The notes: generated by a model not told the origin, from the letters alone. A stretch of 64,000 nucleotides of DNA from Aquamicrobium sp. LC103 (GCF_001014615.2 NZ_LBCQ02000002.1:310001-374000), one strand, 5' to 3'; positions 55,878 through 64,000 are shown, counted from the first letter of the stretch. Numbers and translations: made by a program.

Positions 55878-56828
55878 ATGAGCAGCCAGTTGCAGGGTGT
55901 CGCGACCGGCAATCCGCTGAGGGGCATCGCGCTCAAGGTCATCTCGGTCGCCGTGTTCGTGGCGATGTCGTCCTGCATCAAGGCGGCGGGCGAATTGCCG
56001 GCCGGGCAGATCGTCTTCTTCCGCTCCTTCTTCGCGATCTTCCCGATCCTCGTCATGCTGGCCTGCTGGCGCGAGTTGAGCACGGCGTTCCACACCACGC
56101 GCCCCATGAGCCACGTCATGCGCGGCCTCATCGGCGTCGGCTCCATGTGGTTCACCTTCTTCGCCCTCACGCGCCTGCCGCTGCCCGAGGCGATCACGCT
56201 CAACTACGCGCAGCCGCTGCTGGTCGTGCTCTTCAGCGCGTTGTTCCTCGGCGAGACCGTCCGCGCCTATCGCTGGATCGCCGTCACCGTCGGCCTCGTC
56301 GGCGTCGTCATCGTTTCCTGGCCGAAGCTGACCCTCTTTTCCAGCGGCGGAAGCATGGGCGACAAGGAGGCGATCGGCGCCGTCGCCGCCCTGCTTGCCG
56401 CGTCCTGTTCGGCTGTCGCGATGCTGCTGGTGCGAAACCTCGTCCACACCGAGAAATCCGCGACGATCGTGCTGTGGTTCTCCATTTCCGCGACCGTCAT
56501 ATCCCTGGTGACGATCCCCTTCGGCTGGGCGCCGCTGACGGCCGAGCAGGCGGCCTTGCTTGTCGCGGCGGGCATCTGCGGCGGCATCGCGCAGATCTTC
56601 ATGACCGAGGCCTATCGCCACGCCGAAGCCTCGACCGTGGCGCCGTTCGAATATTCCTCGATGATCCTCGGTATCCTGGTGGGCTACTTCGTCTTCGGCG
56701 ATCTGCCCACGGTGTACACGCTCGTCGGCGGCGCGATCGTGATTTCGGCCGGCATCTTCATCATCCTGCGCGAGCGCGCGCTGGGGCTGGAGCGCGGCAA
56801 GGCGCGCAAGATCACGCCGCCGCAGTAG
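55878..56828 (+). CDS. EamA/DMT family transporter
   Basis: The 316-residue membrane protein has about ten hydrophobic segments in two EamA repeats, e.g. VFFRSFFAIFPILVMLACW, ALTRLPLPEAITLNYAQPLL and AYRHAEASTVAPFEYSSMIL. These are typical of S-adenosylmethionine or drug/metabolite exporters of alphaproteobacteria. It lies 54 bases after the molybdenum hydroxylase gene and may be co-transcribed. Substrate unknown. Confidence 0.9.
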   Translation: MSSQLQGVATGNPLRGIALKVISVAVFVAMSSCIKAAGELPAGQIVFFRSFFAIFPILVMLACWRELSTAFHTTRPMSHVMRGLIGVGSMWFTFFALTRLPLPEAITLNYAQPLLVVLFSALFLGETVRAYRWIAVTVGLVGVVIVSWPKLTLFSSGGSMGDKEAIGAVAALLAASCSAVAMLLVRNLVHTEKSATIVLWFSISATVISLVTIPFGWAPLTAEQAALLVAAGICGGIAQIFMTEAYRHAEASTVAPFEYSSMILGILVGYFVFGDLPTVYTLVGGAIVISAGIFIILRERALGLERGKARKITPPQ

Positions 56829-56870
56829 CCTGCAAGGGCTGTCGCGTTGCCCTCCGCCATGCTTCGCATT

Positions 56871-57010
56871 TCTCCTCCCTTGCAGGGGAGGATTTAGGGC
56901 AGTTCAGGTTTTCACCGAAACCCCCGTTTCGCAGGGGAGGAGCCGAAGTGGCGGACGGCCGCATCGCCGGCTCGCCCCGGCAAGGGACCGCCGTAGGCGG
57001 CGGAGGGGGC
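56871..57010. repeat. palindromic intergenic repeat element
   Basis: Between the transporter and the XRE regulator lies a GC-rich stretch made of nested inverted repeats: TCCTCCC-TTGCA-GGGGAGGA, then CCCCCG-TTTCGCA-GGGG, then CCGCCG-TAGG-CGGCGG with the closing GGAGGGGGC. It looks like the dispersed palindromic repeats common in Rhizobiales intergenic DNA. No other copy was noticed in this window. Confidence 0.55.
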
Positions 57011-57035
57011 GTACCGGATAACGGGCGGCGATCCG

Positions 57036-57839
57036 CTACCCCGCCGCCAATCCGCCGCGAAGCGCCTCTCCCGTCTCCGTGTCCGCCGGAAAGAAGGATT
57101 CGATCGCGAGTTCGGAAAGCGTGACGTCGAGCGGCGTGCCGAACACGGTGATGGTGCTGATGAAGGAGAGCGTGCGGCCGCCCATCCTGATACGCAGCGG
57201 CACGGCGATCGCCGCCGCAGCGTCATAGGTCTGGCCGGAGCCGCGTGGCCGACCCGGATAGGATGAAAGCTCCTCCTCGAGCGCCTCCAGCGCCGGATCG
57301 GGAACCGCGTCGATCTGCAGCCTCAGGCGCTCGATCAGGTGCGTTCGCCATTCCTCGATATTGACGATGCGCGGCGCGAGTCCCCTCGGGTGCAGGCTCA
57401 GCCTGAGCACGTTGATGGGCGGCGCGAGCAGGCTCGCCTCCTCTATGCCCTCGAGGAAGGGCGCCATCGCGCCGTTTGCCGCCACCATGTTCCAATGCCG
57501 GTCGACGGCGATCGCGGGGTAGGGTTCGTGGCCCTTCAGCACGGCCTCGACCGCGCCCATCGCCGGCTTCAGCGTCGGGTCGTCCAGCTTGCGCTCGCCG
57601 AAGCTCGGCGCGAAGCCGGCGGCGACGAGAAGCTGATTGCGCTGGCGCAGCGGCACCGACAGGCGCTCCGCGAGCCGCAGCACCATCTCGCGCGAGGGGG
57701 CGGAACGGCCGCTCTCCACGAAGCTCAGATGCCTCTGCGATATCTCGGCGTCGAGCGCCAGGTCCAGCTGGCTCATGCGGCGGCGCAGGCGCCATTCGCG
57801 TATCAGAGTGCCGGCTGCGGGTGGCGCGACGTCGTTCAT
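57036..57839 (-). CDS. XRE-family regulator with MmyB-like ligand domain
   Basis: The 267-residue protein has an N-terminal XRE helix-turn-helix (IREWRLRRRMSQLDLALDAE, SQRHLSFVESGRSAPSREMV) and a C-terminal MmyB-like PAS-type domain (PYPAIAVDRHWNMVAANGAM; NVLRLSLHPRGLAPRIVNIE). This class probably binds a small ligand, fatty-acid-like in some members. ATG 57839 has GGAGA upstream; an in-frame GTG at 57869 is less likely. It is divergent from a small membrane protein gene, a probable target. Confidence 0.9.
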   Translation of the reverse strand: MNDVAPPAAGTLIREWRLRRRMSQLDLALDAEISQRHLSFVESGRSAPSREMVLRLAERLSVPLRQRNQLLVAAGFAPSFGERKLDDPTLKPAMGAVEAVLKGHEPYPAIAVDRHWNMVAANGAMAPFLEGIEEASLLAPPINVLRLSLHPRGLAPRIVNIEEWRTHLIERLRLQIDAVPDPALEALEEELSSYPGRPRGSGQTYDAAAAIAVPLRIRMGGRTLSFISTITVFGTPLDVTLSELAIESFFPADTETGEALRGGLAAG

Positions 57840-58005
57840 CGGCCTGTCTCCATGTTTTGCGACCGCCACAAATCTAGCCGGCCGAATTCGTCATTCCTAT
57901 TACCTCCGGCGTAATCGCAATCATTCTCCGATCACGGCATGGTCCGCTCATCGGGCCGCGAAACAGCATCAACGGGCGGCTTTCGTTTCAACAAGGAGAA
58001 AGACC

Positions 58006-58407
58006 ATGACCGTAGCGATCACACCCTTCCTGAAGAAGACCCTGCTTCTCGACGCCGCCGTCAGCGGCGCGGCCGCCGTGCTCATGGCCGCCGGCGCCGG
58101 CCTGCTCGGTCCGCTTCTCGACCTTCCGGTGTCGCTGCTCTTCTGGGCGGGGATCGCGCTGTTTCCCTTCGTCGGCCTGCTCGTCGTCATGGCGCGGCGC
58201 GAGACGGCGCCCCGGCTCGTCCTCCTCGACATCGTGCTGATCAACGTGCTGTGGGTGGCGGCGAGCTTCGCGATCATGATCGCCGGCATCGTCTCGCCGA
58301 ACGTGCTCGGCGTCGTCTTCATCTCGGCCCAGGCGCTGACGGTCGCGCTCTTCGCCGCGCTCCAGTTCTCGGGCCTGCGTGCGGCCGGCGCGGAGGCTGC
58401 GGCCTGA
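58006..58407 (+). CDS. small four-segment membrane protein
   Basis: The 133-residue protein has four hydrophobic segments: LLLDAAVSGAAAVLMAAGAG, LLFWAGIALFPFVGLLVVM, VLLDIVLINVLWVAASFAIM and VVFISAQALTVALFAALQFS. It has a near-ideal ribosome site AAGGAGA. It is divergent from the XRE regulator gene (about 167 bp between the starts), the usual arrangement for regulator and target. I do not recognise a functional family. Confidence 0.8.
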   Translation: MTVAITPFLKKTLLLDAAVSGAAAVLMAAGAGLLGPLLDLPVSLLFWAGIALFPFVGLLVVMARRETAPRLVLLDIVLINVLWVAASFAIMIAGIVSPNVLGVVFISAQALTVALFAALQFSGLRAAGAEAAA

Positions 58408-59247
58408 TCAGCCTCTGATCTCGATCAGCTTCGCCTTGATCTCCAGGAAATCCCGCCATGCAAGCTTCTTGTGGGCGGGATTTCTCAACAGATAGGCCGG
58501 GTGAAGCGTGGGCATTGCCGGAATCACCGTTCCCGCCGCGGTGGTGTGCGTCTTCCAGTTGCCGCGCAGCCGCAACACGCCCTCGGTGGCATGCAGCAGC
58601 ACCTTCGCCGAAGGACCGCCGAGCGTGACGAGCACCTTCGGATTCGCGAGTTCTATCTGCCGCTCGATGAACGGGCGGCAGATTTCCGTTTCCAGCGGCG
58701 TCGGCGTGCGGTTGCCCGGCGGCCTCCATGCGATGACGTTGGCGATATATGCGCCGGTGCGGTCGAGGCCGATCGCCGACAGCATCCGGTCGAGCAATTG
58801 TCCCGACCGGCCGACGAAGGGCAGTCCCGCTATGTCCTCGTCTCGGCCCGGCGCCTCGCCGACGAACATCACGTCGGCTTCCGGATCTCCGTCGGCGAAC
58901 ACCGTCTGCTTGGCGGTGAATTTCAGGTTGCAGCCGTCGAAACCGTCGAGGATTTCCCGCAATTCCTCGAGCGAGCCTGCCTGGCGGGCAAGCTCGCGCG
59001 CGCGGGCCGCCTGCGCCTCGTCGGGGACGGCGGCGGTCGGTTGCGTCGCGCGCGGCGGCGGGGCTGCGGGAGCGTTGCGGGCAGGCGGCGGCGCGGAATT
59101 TCCGTCAGGGCGCATCGCCTCTTCCGGCGCGCTCATCCGCCTCGGCGCGGATTCCGCTTCGACAAACCGGTTGACCGGCTGGTCCAGCAACGCCTCGTCG
59201 GCGCCCGCATCGGCATAGAAGCGGAGAATGTCCCTGATGTCGGTCAA
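58408..59247 (-). CDS. uracil-DNA glycosylase, family 4-like, incomplete Fe-S site
   Basis: The 279-residue enzyme has a low-complexity Pro/Ala stretch (residues 45-75) and then the UDG fold with motif GEAPGRDEDIAGLPFVGRSG and the C-terminal motif HPAYLLRN. Such enzymes remove uracil from DNA. Family 4 enzymes hold a 4Fe-4S cluster with four Cys. Here Cys106 and Cys190 are present, but the partner positions are Phe103 and Trp174. The cluster is probably absent. The stop directly abuts the membrane protein gene. Confidence 0.88.
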   Translation of the reverse strand: MTDIRDILRFYADAGADEALLDQPVNRFVEAESAPRRMSAPEEAMRPDGNSAPPPARNAPAAPPPRATQPTAAVPDEAQAARARELARQAGSLEELREILDGFDGCNLKFTAKQTVFADGDPEADVMFVGEAPGRDEDIAGLPFVGRSGQLLDRMLSAIGLDRTGAYIANVIAWRPPGNRTPTPLETEICRPFIERQIELANPKVLVTLGGPSAKVLLHATEGVLRLRGNWKTHTTAAGTVIPAMPTLHPAYLLRNPAHKKLAWRDFLEIKAKLIEIRG

Positions 59248-59279
59248 AACCCGATCGTCTCCTTTTCCGCGTCTTTTCC

Positions 59280-59933
59280 TCAGGATGACGGAATCCGTGG
59301 ATCCTGCACGAGATAGAACACACTTCTAGGCGTGAAATCGGTGATGAGGAAGTCGAATGTCGAGGTTTTCCGCGCATCGGTATAGCCGTTGAAGAAGCGC
59401 AGCCGGTCATAGGGCTCGTAGTCGCGGCTGTACTCGGCATATGTGTCGGAGGCGATGTAGCTGGAGGCCGTCTTGCGCTGGTCGAAGGAGAGACCGTCCC
59501 CGAAAGTGCTCGGTTCGCCGAGATGTTCCTGCAGTTCGAACTCGAATTCGAGCCATGGAAGGTTGCTGTTGTTGATGGCGACGACGCGGATATGGATGTT
59601 GCCGTTGGCGAAGCCGCTGCCGAAGAGCGGCGACCGTATTGGCCTTTCGGCGCGGATCACCAGCGTGACGGGACTGGCGGAAAGGAATTCCTGGGTGAGC
59701 ACGACGGGGTCGCTCTCGGTTCCTTCGCCGGAGATTCCGACGATCGCGAAGCCGCCGAGCTCATGGGAGTAGGAATAGGCCCCGGCGTGCCACCGTCCCA
59801 GATCGTCCACCGGCTGGGCTGGCGCCGAGACCGGCATGGTCATCACGAGCAGGGCAAGCGGGATCATCCTGGCCAAGGCAGCGTTCCCATCTTTTAGCGA
59901 AAGGTAAAGCTTTTGCCGCCTCAATAGAAGCAT
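59280..59933 (-). CDS. exported protein of unknown function
   Basis: The 217-residue protein has a hydrophobic N-terminal segment, ALARMIPLALLVMTMPVSAP, that ends in a plausible signal cleavage site APAQP. The mature part is beta-rich, with GNIHIRVVAINNSNLPWLEF and FDFLITDFTPRSVFYLVQDP. No known domain is recognised. A shorter start at 59867 is possible, but the basic N-terminus of the long form suits a signal peptide better. Confidence 0.65.
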   Translation of the reverse strand: MLLLRRQKLYLSLKDGNAALARMIPLALLVMTMPVSAPAQPVDDLGRWHAGAYSYSHELGGFAIVGISGEGTESDPVVLTQEFLSASPVTLVIRAERPIRSPLFGSGFANGNIHIRVVAINNSNLPWLEFEFELQEHLGEPSTFGDGLSFDQRKTASSYIASDTYAEYSRDYEPYDRLRFFNGYTDARKTSTFDFLITDFTPRSVFYLVQDPRIPSS

Positions 59934-59988
59934 CTCCCGCGCGAAATTGATGTCGTTGCCGCAGCAGATTTCGCGTGAACGATGGTAT

Positions 59989-60006
59989 GTTGACGTTTAC
60001 GTCAAC
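59989..60006. promoter_or_regulatory. perfect palindrome upstream of ETF-QO gene
   Basis: GTTGACG-TTTA-CGTCAAC: 7-bp arms with a 4-bp spacer, 137 bases before the ETF-QO start. It looks like an operator. The TTGACGTTTACGTCAA core resembles sites described for MerR-type LiuR regulators of branched-chain amino acid breakdown; this is from memory. Confidence 0.6.
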
Positions 60007-60142
60007 GTTATGTACCCGGCAAAGGTGCGGTTTTTTTCGTGCAGGGTGAGGTGATACGTCGCGGGGCGGTTTCTAACCGTCTTTCGATACGCTAAGAGCG
60101 CTGCAGTCTAGAATGATCTCGAGAGCGGGCGCGGAGGATGGT

Positions 60143-61822
60143 ATGAGCGAGATTGAACGCGAGAGCATGGAATTCGATGTGGTGATCGTCGGCGCCGGTC
60201 CCGCCGGTCTTGCCGCCGCGATACGCCTCAAGCAGTTGAATCCCGAGCTCTCCGTGGTCGTTCTGGAAAAGGGTGCCGAGGTCGGAGCGCATATCCTTTC
60301 GGGCGCGGTCGTCGATCCGATCGGCATCGACCGCCTGCTGCCCGACTGGCGTTCCGAAAGCGATCACCCCTTCAAGACGCCCGTCACCGACGACCATTTC
60401 CTCGTGCTCGGACCGGCGGGCTCGCTTCGCATGCCCAACTTCCTGATGCCGCCGCTGATGAACAATCACGGCAACTACATCGTGTCGCTCGGTAACGTCT
60501 GCCGCTGGCTCGCCGGCCATGCCGAGGCGCTCGGCGTCGAGATCTACCCGGGCTTCGCCGCCGCCGACCTCATCTACAATGACGAAGGCGCCGTCACCGG
60601 CGTCGTCACCGGCGACATGGGCGTCGAGCGCGACGGCTCGCATGGACCGAACTACGCGCCGGGCATGGCGCTTCTCGGCAAATACGTGCTGATCGGCGAG
60701 GGCGTACGCGGCTCCCTCGCAAAGCAGCTCATCGCCAAATACGGGCTTTCGAACGGCCGCGAGCCGCAGAAGTTCGGCATCGGGCTCAAGGAGCTGTGGC
60801 AGGTCAAGCCCGAAAACCACAAGCCCGGCCTCGTCCAGCATTCCTTCGGCTGGCCGCTCGACACCAGAACCGGCGGCGGCTCCTTCCTCTACCATCTGGA
60901 GGACAATCAGGTGGCCGTCGGCTTCGTGGTGCACCTGAATTACAAGAACCCGTATCTCTCGCCCTTCGAGGAGTTCCAGCGCTTCAAGACGCATCCGGCG
61001 ATCCGCGGCACCTTCGAGGGCGCCAAGCGCATCTCCTACGGCGCGCGCGCCATCACCGAGGGCGGCTGGCAGTCGGTTCCGAAGCTCTCCTTCCCCGGCG
61101 GCGCGCTGATCGGCTGCTCGGCGGGCTTCGTCAACGTCCCGCGCATCAAGGGATCGCACAATGCCGTGCTCTCCGGCATGATGGCGGCCGAACATGTGGC
61201 GGACGCGCTCGCCGCCGGCCGCACCAATGACGAGCTCGCCGCCTATGAAGCCGCCTGGCGCGACAGCGACATCGGCAAGGATCTGAAGAAGGTCCGCAAC
61301 GTCAAGCCGCTCTGGTCGCGCTTCGGCACGATAATCGGCGTGGGCATCGGCGGCATCGACATGTGGCTCAACACGCTGTTCGGCTTCTCGCCCTTCGGCA
61401 CGCTGAAGCACGGCAAGACCGACGCCGCCGCGCTCGAGCCGGCGGACAAGCACCGGCGCATCGACTATCCGAAGCCCGACGGCGTGCTCACCTTCGACCG
61501 CCTTTCCTCGGTGTTTCTGTCCAACACCAACCACGAGGAGGATCAGCCGATCCATCTCCAGGTCAAGGACATGGAGCTCCAGAAGCGCTCCGAACACGAC
61601 GTCTATGCCGGACCGTCCTCGCGCTACTGCCCGGCCGGCGTCTACGAATGGGTGGATGCGGACGGAAACGCCGCCGCCGATCGGCCGGATGTCGACGCGC
61701 GCTTCGTCATCAACGCGCAGAACTGCGTCCACTGCAAGACCTGCGACATCAAGGACCCCAACCAGAACATCAACTGGGTGCCGCCGCAGGGCGGCGAAGG
61801 ACCGGTCTATCCGAACTTGTGA
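60143..61822 (+). CDS. electron transfer flavoprotein-ubiquinone oxidoreductase
   Basis: The 559-residue protein passes electrons from ETF (fed by acyl-CoA dehydrogenases) to ubiquinone at the inner membrane. The FAD motif is VVIVGAGPAGLAAAIRL; the quinone-site region contains SFGWPLDTRTGGGSFLYH; the 4Fe-4S site uses Cys in SRYCPAGVYEW and NCVHCKTCDIKDP. Start ATG 60143 has GGAGGATGG upstream. Length is normal. The palindrome upstream may link it to fatty acid or branched-chain amino acid degradation. Confidence 0.96.
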   Translation: MSEIERESMEFDVVIVGAGPAGLAAAIRLKQLNPELSVVVLEKGAEVGAHILSGAVVDPIGIDRLLPDWRSESDHPFKTPVTDDHFLVLGPAGSLRMPNFLMPPLMNNHGNYIVSLGNVCRWLAGHAEALGVEIYPGFAAADLIYNDEGAVTGVVTGDMGVERDGSHGPNYAPGMALLGKYVLIGEGVRGSLAKQLIAKYGLSNGREPQKFGIGLKELWQVKPENHKPGLVQHSFGWPLDTRTGGGSFLYHLEDNQVAVGFVVHLNYKNPYLSPFEEFQRFKTHPAIRGTFEGAKRISYGARAITEGGWQSVPKLSFPGGALIGCSAGFVNVPRIKGSHNAVLSGMMAAEHVADALAAGRTNDELAAYEAAWRDSDIGKDLKKVRNVKPLWSRFGTIIGVGIGGIDMWLNTLFGFSPFGTLKHGKTDAAALEPADKHRRIDYPKPDGVLTFDRLSSVFLSNTNHEEDQPIHLQVKDMELQKRSEHDVYAGPSSRYCPAGVYEWVDADGNAAADRPDVDARFVINAQNCVHCKTCDIKDPNQNINWVPPQGGEGPVYPNL

Positions 61823-61827
61823 CGGGC

Positions 61828-62817
61828 ATGGCATCCCTGAAGGCACCATTCCGCCTGAACCGGCCGCCGGCCCGGATCGCCTTTCCCTTTCTGGCGATGC
61901 TGCTGACCCTCATGGCGCAGCCCGCCGCCGCTGAACCGCTGACGGTGCCGGGCCCGAGCGGCCCTCTCGAAGGCGAGATGATCCTGGTGCCGGACGCCAG
62001 GGCCGGCATCGTGATCGTGCCGGGCTCCGGACCGACGGACCGGGACGGCAACAGCCCCGAGGGACTGCGCAGCGACAGCTACAAGCTTCTGGCCGAGGGT
62101 TTGTCCGAGGCCGGCGTGAGCACGCTCAGGATCGACAAGCGCGGCTTTTTCGGCAGCGCCAAAGCCGTCTCCGACCCGGAGGACGTGACGATCCGGAACT
62201 ATGCCGAGGACGTTGACCTCTGGCTCTCGGCGTTTTCGCAACGGATCGGAACGGACTGCGTCTGGCTTGCCGGCCACAGCGAGGGCGGGCTGGTGGCGCT
62301 GGTCGCGGCCGCCCGCGGCGCTTCGCCCTGCGGGCTGATCCTGCTTTCGACGCCGGGACGGCGCATCGGCGATCTCATGCGCGAGCAGTTCCGGCGCAAT
62401 CCGGCGAACGCTCCCTTTCTCGATGAACTGGACGGGCTGGTCGCGGCCCTCGAAGCGGGCGAGACCCGCGATCCCGAGACGATCAGCGCGCCGCTGCGGC
62501 CGTTCTTTCGGATCGGCCTGCAACGCTACATGATTCAGCTTTTCGCCTATGATCCGGTGGAGATCGCAAAGGACGTGATGCTGCCCATCCTCATCCTTCA
62601 GGGTGACAGGGACGCTCAGGTCACGTCCGTGGACGCCGAACTGCTCGCCGGGGCCGCGCCCCGTGCCCGGCTGAAGCTGCTGCCGGGCGTCACGCACCTG
62701 CTCAAGCAGGACGTGCCGGGGCAGCCTTTCGCCACCTATTCCGATCCGAACCTGCCGCTGGACACAAAGGTCGTCGAGGAGATCGCGGGCTTCATCGCTT
62801 CCGCAGGGGAGCGGTAA
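61828..62817 (+). CDS. secreted alpha/beta hydrolase
   Basis: The 329-residue protein has a signal peptide (IAFPFLAMLLTLMAQPAAAE) and an alpha/beta hydrolase fold. The nucleophile elbow is GHSEGG; the acid is in LQGDRDAQV and the His in GVTHLLKQD. Start ATG 61828 follows the ETF-QO stop by 5 bases; a GTG at 61819 overlaps that stop. Likely periplasmic; substrate unknown. Confidence 0.85.
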   Translation: MASLKAPFRLNRPPARIAFPFLAMLLTLMAQPAAAEPLTVPGPSGPLEGEMILVPDARAGIVIVPGSGPTDRDGNSPEGLRSDSYKLLAEGLSEAGVSTLRIDKRGFFGSAKAVSDPEDVTIRNYAEDVDLWLSAFSQRIGTDCVWLAGHSEGGLVALVAAARGASPCGLILLSTPGRRIGDLMREQFRRNPANAPFLDELDGLVAALEAGETRDPETISAPLRPFFRIGLQRYMIQLFAYDPVEIAKDVMLPILILQGDRDAQVTSVDAELLAGAAPRARLKLLPGVTHLLKQDVPGQPFATYSDPNLPLDTKVVEEIAGFIASAGER

Positions 62818-62852
62818 GCGCTGGCCATGGCCATCAGCGTGGCAGGCCGCAA

Positions 62853-63074
62853 TCACGCCCCTTCATTGTGTTTCTCGGTTCTCCGGGTCAATGCCCTTAT
62901 CAGGGCCTCGCGGTCCCTGATCCCGGAGGCGAACAGCTCGACCAGCATTCTCGCCCTGTCGCGGCGCGCCTGGCGCGTTTCGCCCGCTATCGTGCCCTGA
63001 TTGTAGAGGCTCTCGAGCACGACGGCATCCGCGGGATCGATGCGGAATTTCTCTATGAGGCTTTTGATCGGCAT
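62853..63074 (-). CDS. small basic protein of unknown function
   Basis: The 73-residue protein is helical and basic (MPIKSLIEKFRIDPADAVVL; RQARRDRARMLVELFASG) and lacks cysteine or membrane segments. A good AAGAAAGG ribosome site precedes the ATG. No family recognised. Confidence 0.6.
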   Translation of the reverse strand: MPIKSLIEKFRIDPADAVVLESLYNQGTIAGETRQARRDRARMLVELFASGIRDREALIRALTRRTEKHNEGA

Positions 63075-63169
63075 GGCTGCCTTTCTTCAGCGTGAGCTGA
63101 TGGCGCGAACCGACGAACCTGCGTGGTATCAAAGGAAATCGCCGGTATGCCCTTGAATGGCGAAATGGG

Positions 63170-63346
63170 TCAGTCGGACTTGCCCAGACGCTTTGCCGCT
63201 TCGACGGCTGCGATCGATTTGTTGATCGACCTTCTGGCCTCGGCGAGTTCCGAACGGGCCAGCCGGTGAATCAAGCCGCGTGCGGTAAGGAGCAGCGCCT
63301 CGATGTCATCGAGTCTCGACATTTCATCGCTGCTGAATCTGTCCAT
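63170..63346 (-). CDS. small helical protein of unknown function
   Basis: The 58-residue protein (MDRFSSDEMSRLDDIEALLL, then SELAEARRSINKSIAAVEAA) is a likely helical pair. A second start MSRLDD at 63322 is possible. Coding status rests on composition only. Confidence 0.45.
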   Translation of the reverse strand: MDRFSSDEMSRLDDIEALLLTARGLIHRLARSELAEARRSINKSIAAVEAAKRLGKSD

Positions 63347-63641
63347 GCACTGCGGTGCTCGCCTAAAAGGTATTTTGGTAATTCCCCTGGCGCTACTTGG
63401 TTCCCCGATGCCGGCATAAAACGCCGCTGTCGCGGCGCTCTGGAATCTGGGAAAAAAGAAACCGACGAGCCTTGTTTTGAACACAGCCAGCGCCTATATG
63501 GTTGATATCGATCTTGCTTGTCGAACTTGTTTCTGCGCCAAAGCGCATCCGACGATCTTCTCTTTCAAAATCGATGAACTGAGGCGTCGTGCATTCGGCA
63601 CGAAGTCATGAATACTTATGTCGATCGAAAAGGAAATCGTC

Positions 63642-63851
63642 ATGAACACTGGAACCGTGAAGTTCTTCAACGCCACCAAGGGCTATGGCTTCATCGCGCC
63701 GGACAACGGCAATCCCGACGTCTTCGTCCACATCTCTGCGGTGGAGCGCGCAGGTCTGCGCACGCTCGCCGAGGGTCAGAAGGTGAGCTTCGATGTCGTG
63801 AAGGACAATCGCTCGGGCAAGAGCGCTGCGGAGAACCTGCAGATTGCATAA
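63642..63851 (+). CDS. cold-shock domain protein (CspA family)
   Basis: The 69-residue single OB-fold protein has RNP1 KGYGFIAP and RNP2 VFVHISAV, the nucleic-acid-binding motifs. ATG 63642 has AAGGAAA upstream; an earlier in-frame ATG would add eight residues. The leader from 63485 holds no gene and includes a small hairpin TGCGC-CAAA-GCGCA (63534-63547), in line with the structured leaders of cold-shock mRNAs. Several paralogues usually exist. Confidence 0.95.
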   Translation: MNTGTVKFFNATKGYGFIAPDNGNPDVFVHISAVERAGLRTLAEGQKVSFDVVKDNRSGKSAAENLQIA

Positions 63852-63913
63852 TCGGTTGCCTTCGGTCTTTGACCACGGATGTACTGGCACTGACCGTTGA
63901 GGCAGTCTGTGAG

Positions 63914-63945
63914 AAGGTCGGGGATCCCCCGGCCTTTTTCTTTTC
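63914..63945 (+). terminator. intrinsic terminator after cold-shock gene
   Basis: Stem AAGGTCGGGG / CCCCGGCCTT with one G-T wobble, followed by TTTCTTTT. Confidence 0.85.
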
Positions 63946-63962
63946 AGGAAGGAGTCATTGCC

Positions 63963-64000
63963 ATGGCCAGCATTCCTACCAAGGAGAACGTCTTCAAGCC
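63963..64000 (+). CDS. start of an unidentified gene, 3' truncated
   Basis: Twelve full codons, MASIPTKENVFK, follow a strong ribosome site AAGGAGT. The frame runs off the window; no function can be given. Confidence 0.5.
   Translation, partial: MASIPTKENVFK

Noticed and set aside
53301-56621. Very long open frame on the minus strand, antisense to the molybdenum hydroxylase and transporter genes
   Set aside because: It has the His/Arg/Asp/Gly-rich composition of antisense frames in GC-rich DNA, no family motif and no ribosome site; the plus-strand genes have clear families.

Overview
The window is high-GC alphaproteobacterial chromosome. It is best explained as a member of the Hyphomicrobiales (Rhizobiales), close to Mesorhizobium and other Phyllobacteriaceae. 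The reasons are a MucR/Ros regulator, a FeuN-FeuP-FeuQ-like set, the order ccmI-ccmE-ccmF-ccmH-degP-response regulator-kinase-glnE, many Rhizobiales-type small proteins, and gene-dense coding with frequent ATGA overlaps. No tRNA, rRNA, CRISPR array, transposase or integrase was recognised.

Layout. 1-8.4 kb: housekeeping genes (end of a HerA-like ATPase, L,D-transpeptidase, 2-haloacid dehalogenase, branched-chain aminotransferase, Fe/Mn superoxide dismutase, cytochrome c' plus a diheme cytochrome, oligopeptidase B, MucR). 8.9-10.1 kb: a stand-alone DnaA-domain-IV protein followed by a DUF6456 protein, the split form of the gene transfer agent activator GafA (GafY/GafZ). 10.1-19.3 kb: SufE, a DivJ/PleC-like kinase, a peptidoglycan-binding protein, several DUF proteins and a class A penicillin-binding protein.

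19.5-33.8 kb: a complete, co-directional RcGTA-like gene transfer agent (GTA) cluster. In order it encodes a small-terminase candidate, large terminase, portal, a membrane protein, prohead protease, capsid, head-tail connectors, tail tube, chaperones, a short tape measure, baseplate proteins, an NlpC/P60 peptidase and a 1297-residue host-specificity protein. A holin-like protein follows. No frameshift is visible and there are no integration or replication genes, so this looks like an intact GTA and not a prophage. An 18-bp motif is shared (15/18) between the region upstream of the GafY-like gene and that upstream of the GTA cluster, and a strong intrinsic terminator sits inside the cluster after the capsid gene. 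Together these suggest a GafY activation / GafZ anti-termination circuit.

34.1-48.2 kb: feuN-feuP-feuQ, a lipoprotein, cytochrome c maturation genes ccmIEFH, periplasmic protease DegP, an OmpR-type two-component pair and glnE. 48.2-64 kb: a PAS sensor kinase, aminopeptidase N, an orphan molybdenum hydroxylase large subunit, an EamA transporter, an XRE regulator divergent from a small membrane protein, a uracil-DNA glycosylase with only two of the four usual Fe-S cysteines, ETF-ubiquinone oxidoreductase with a perfect palindrome upstream, a secreted alpha/beta hydrolase, small proteins and a cold-shock protein. The window ends in a truncated gene.
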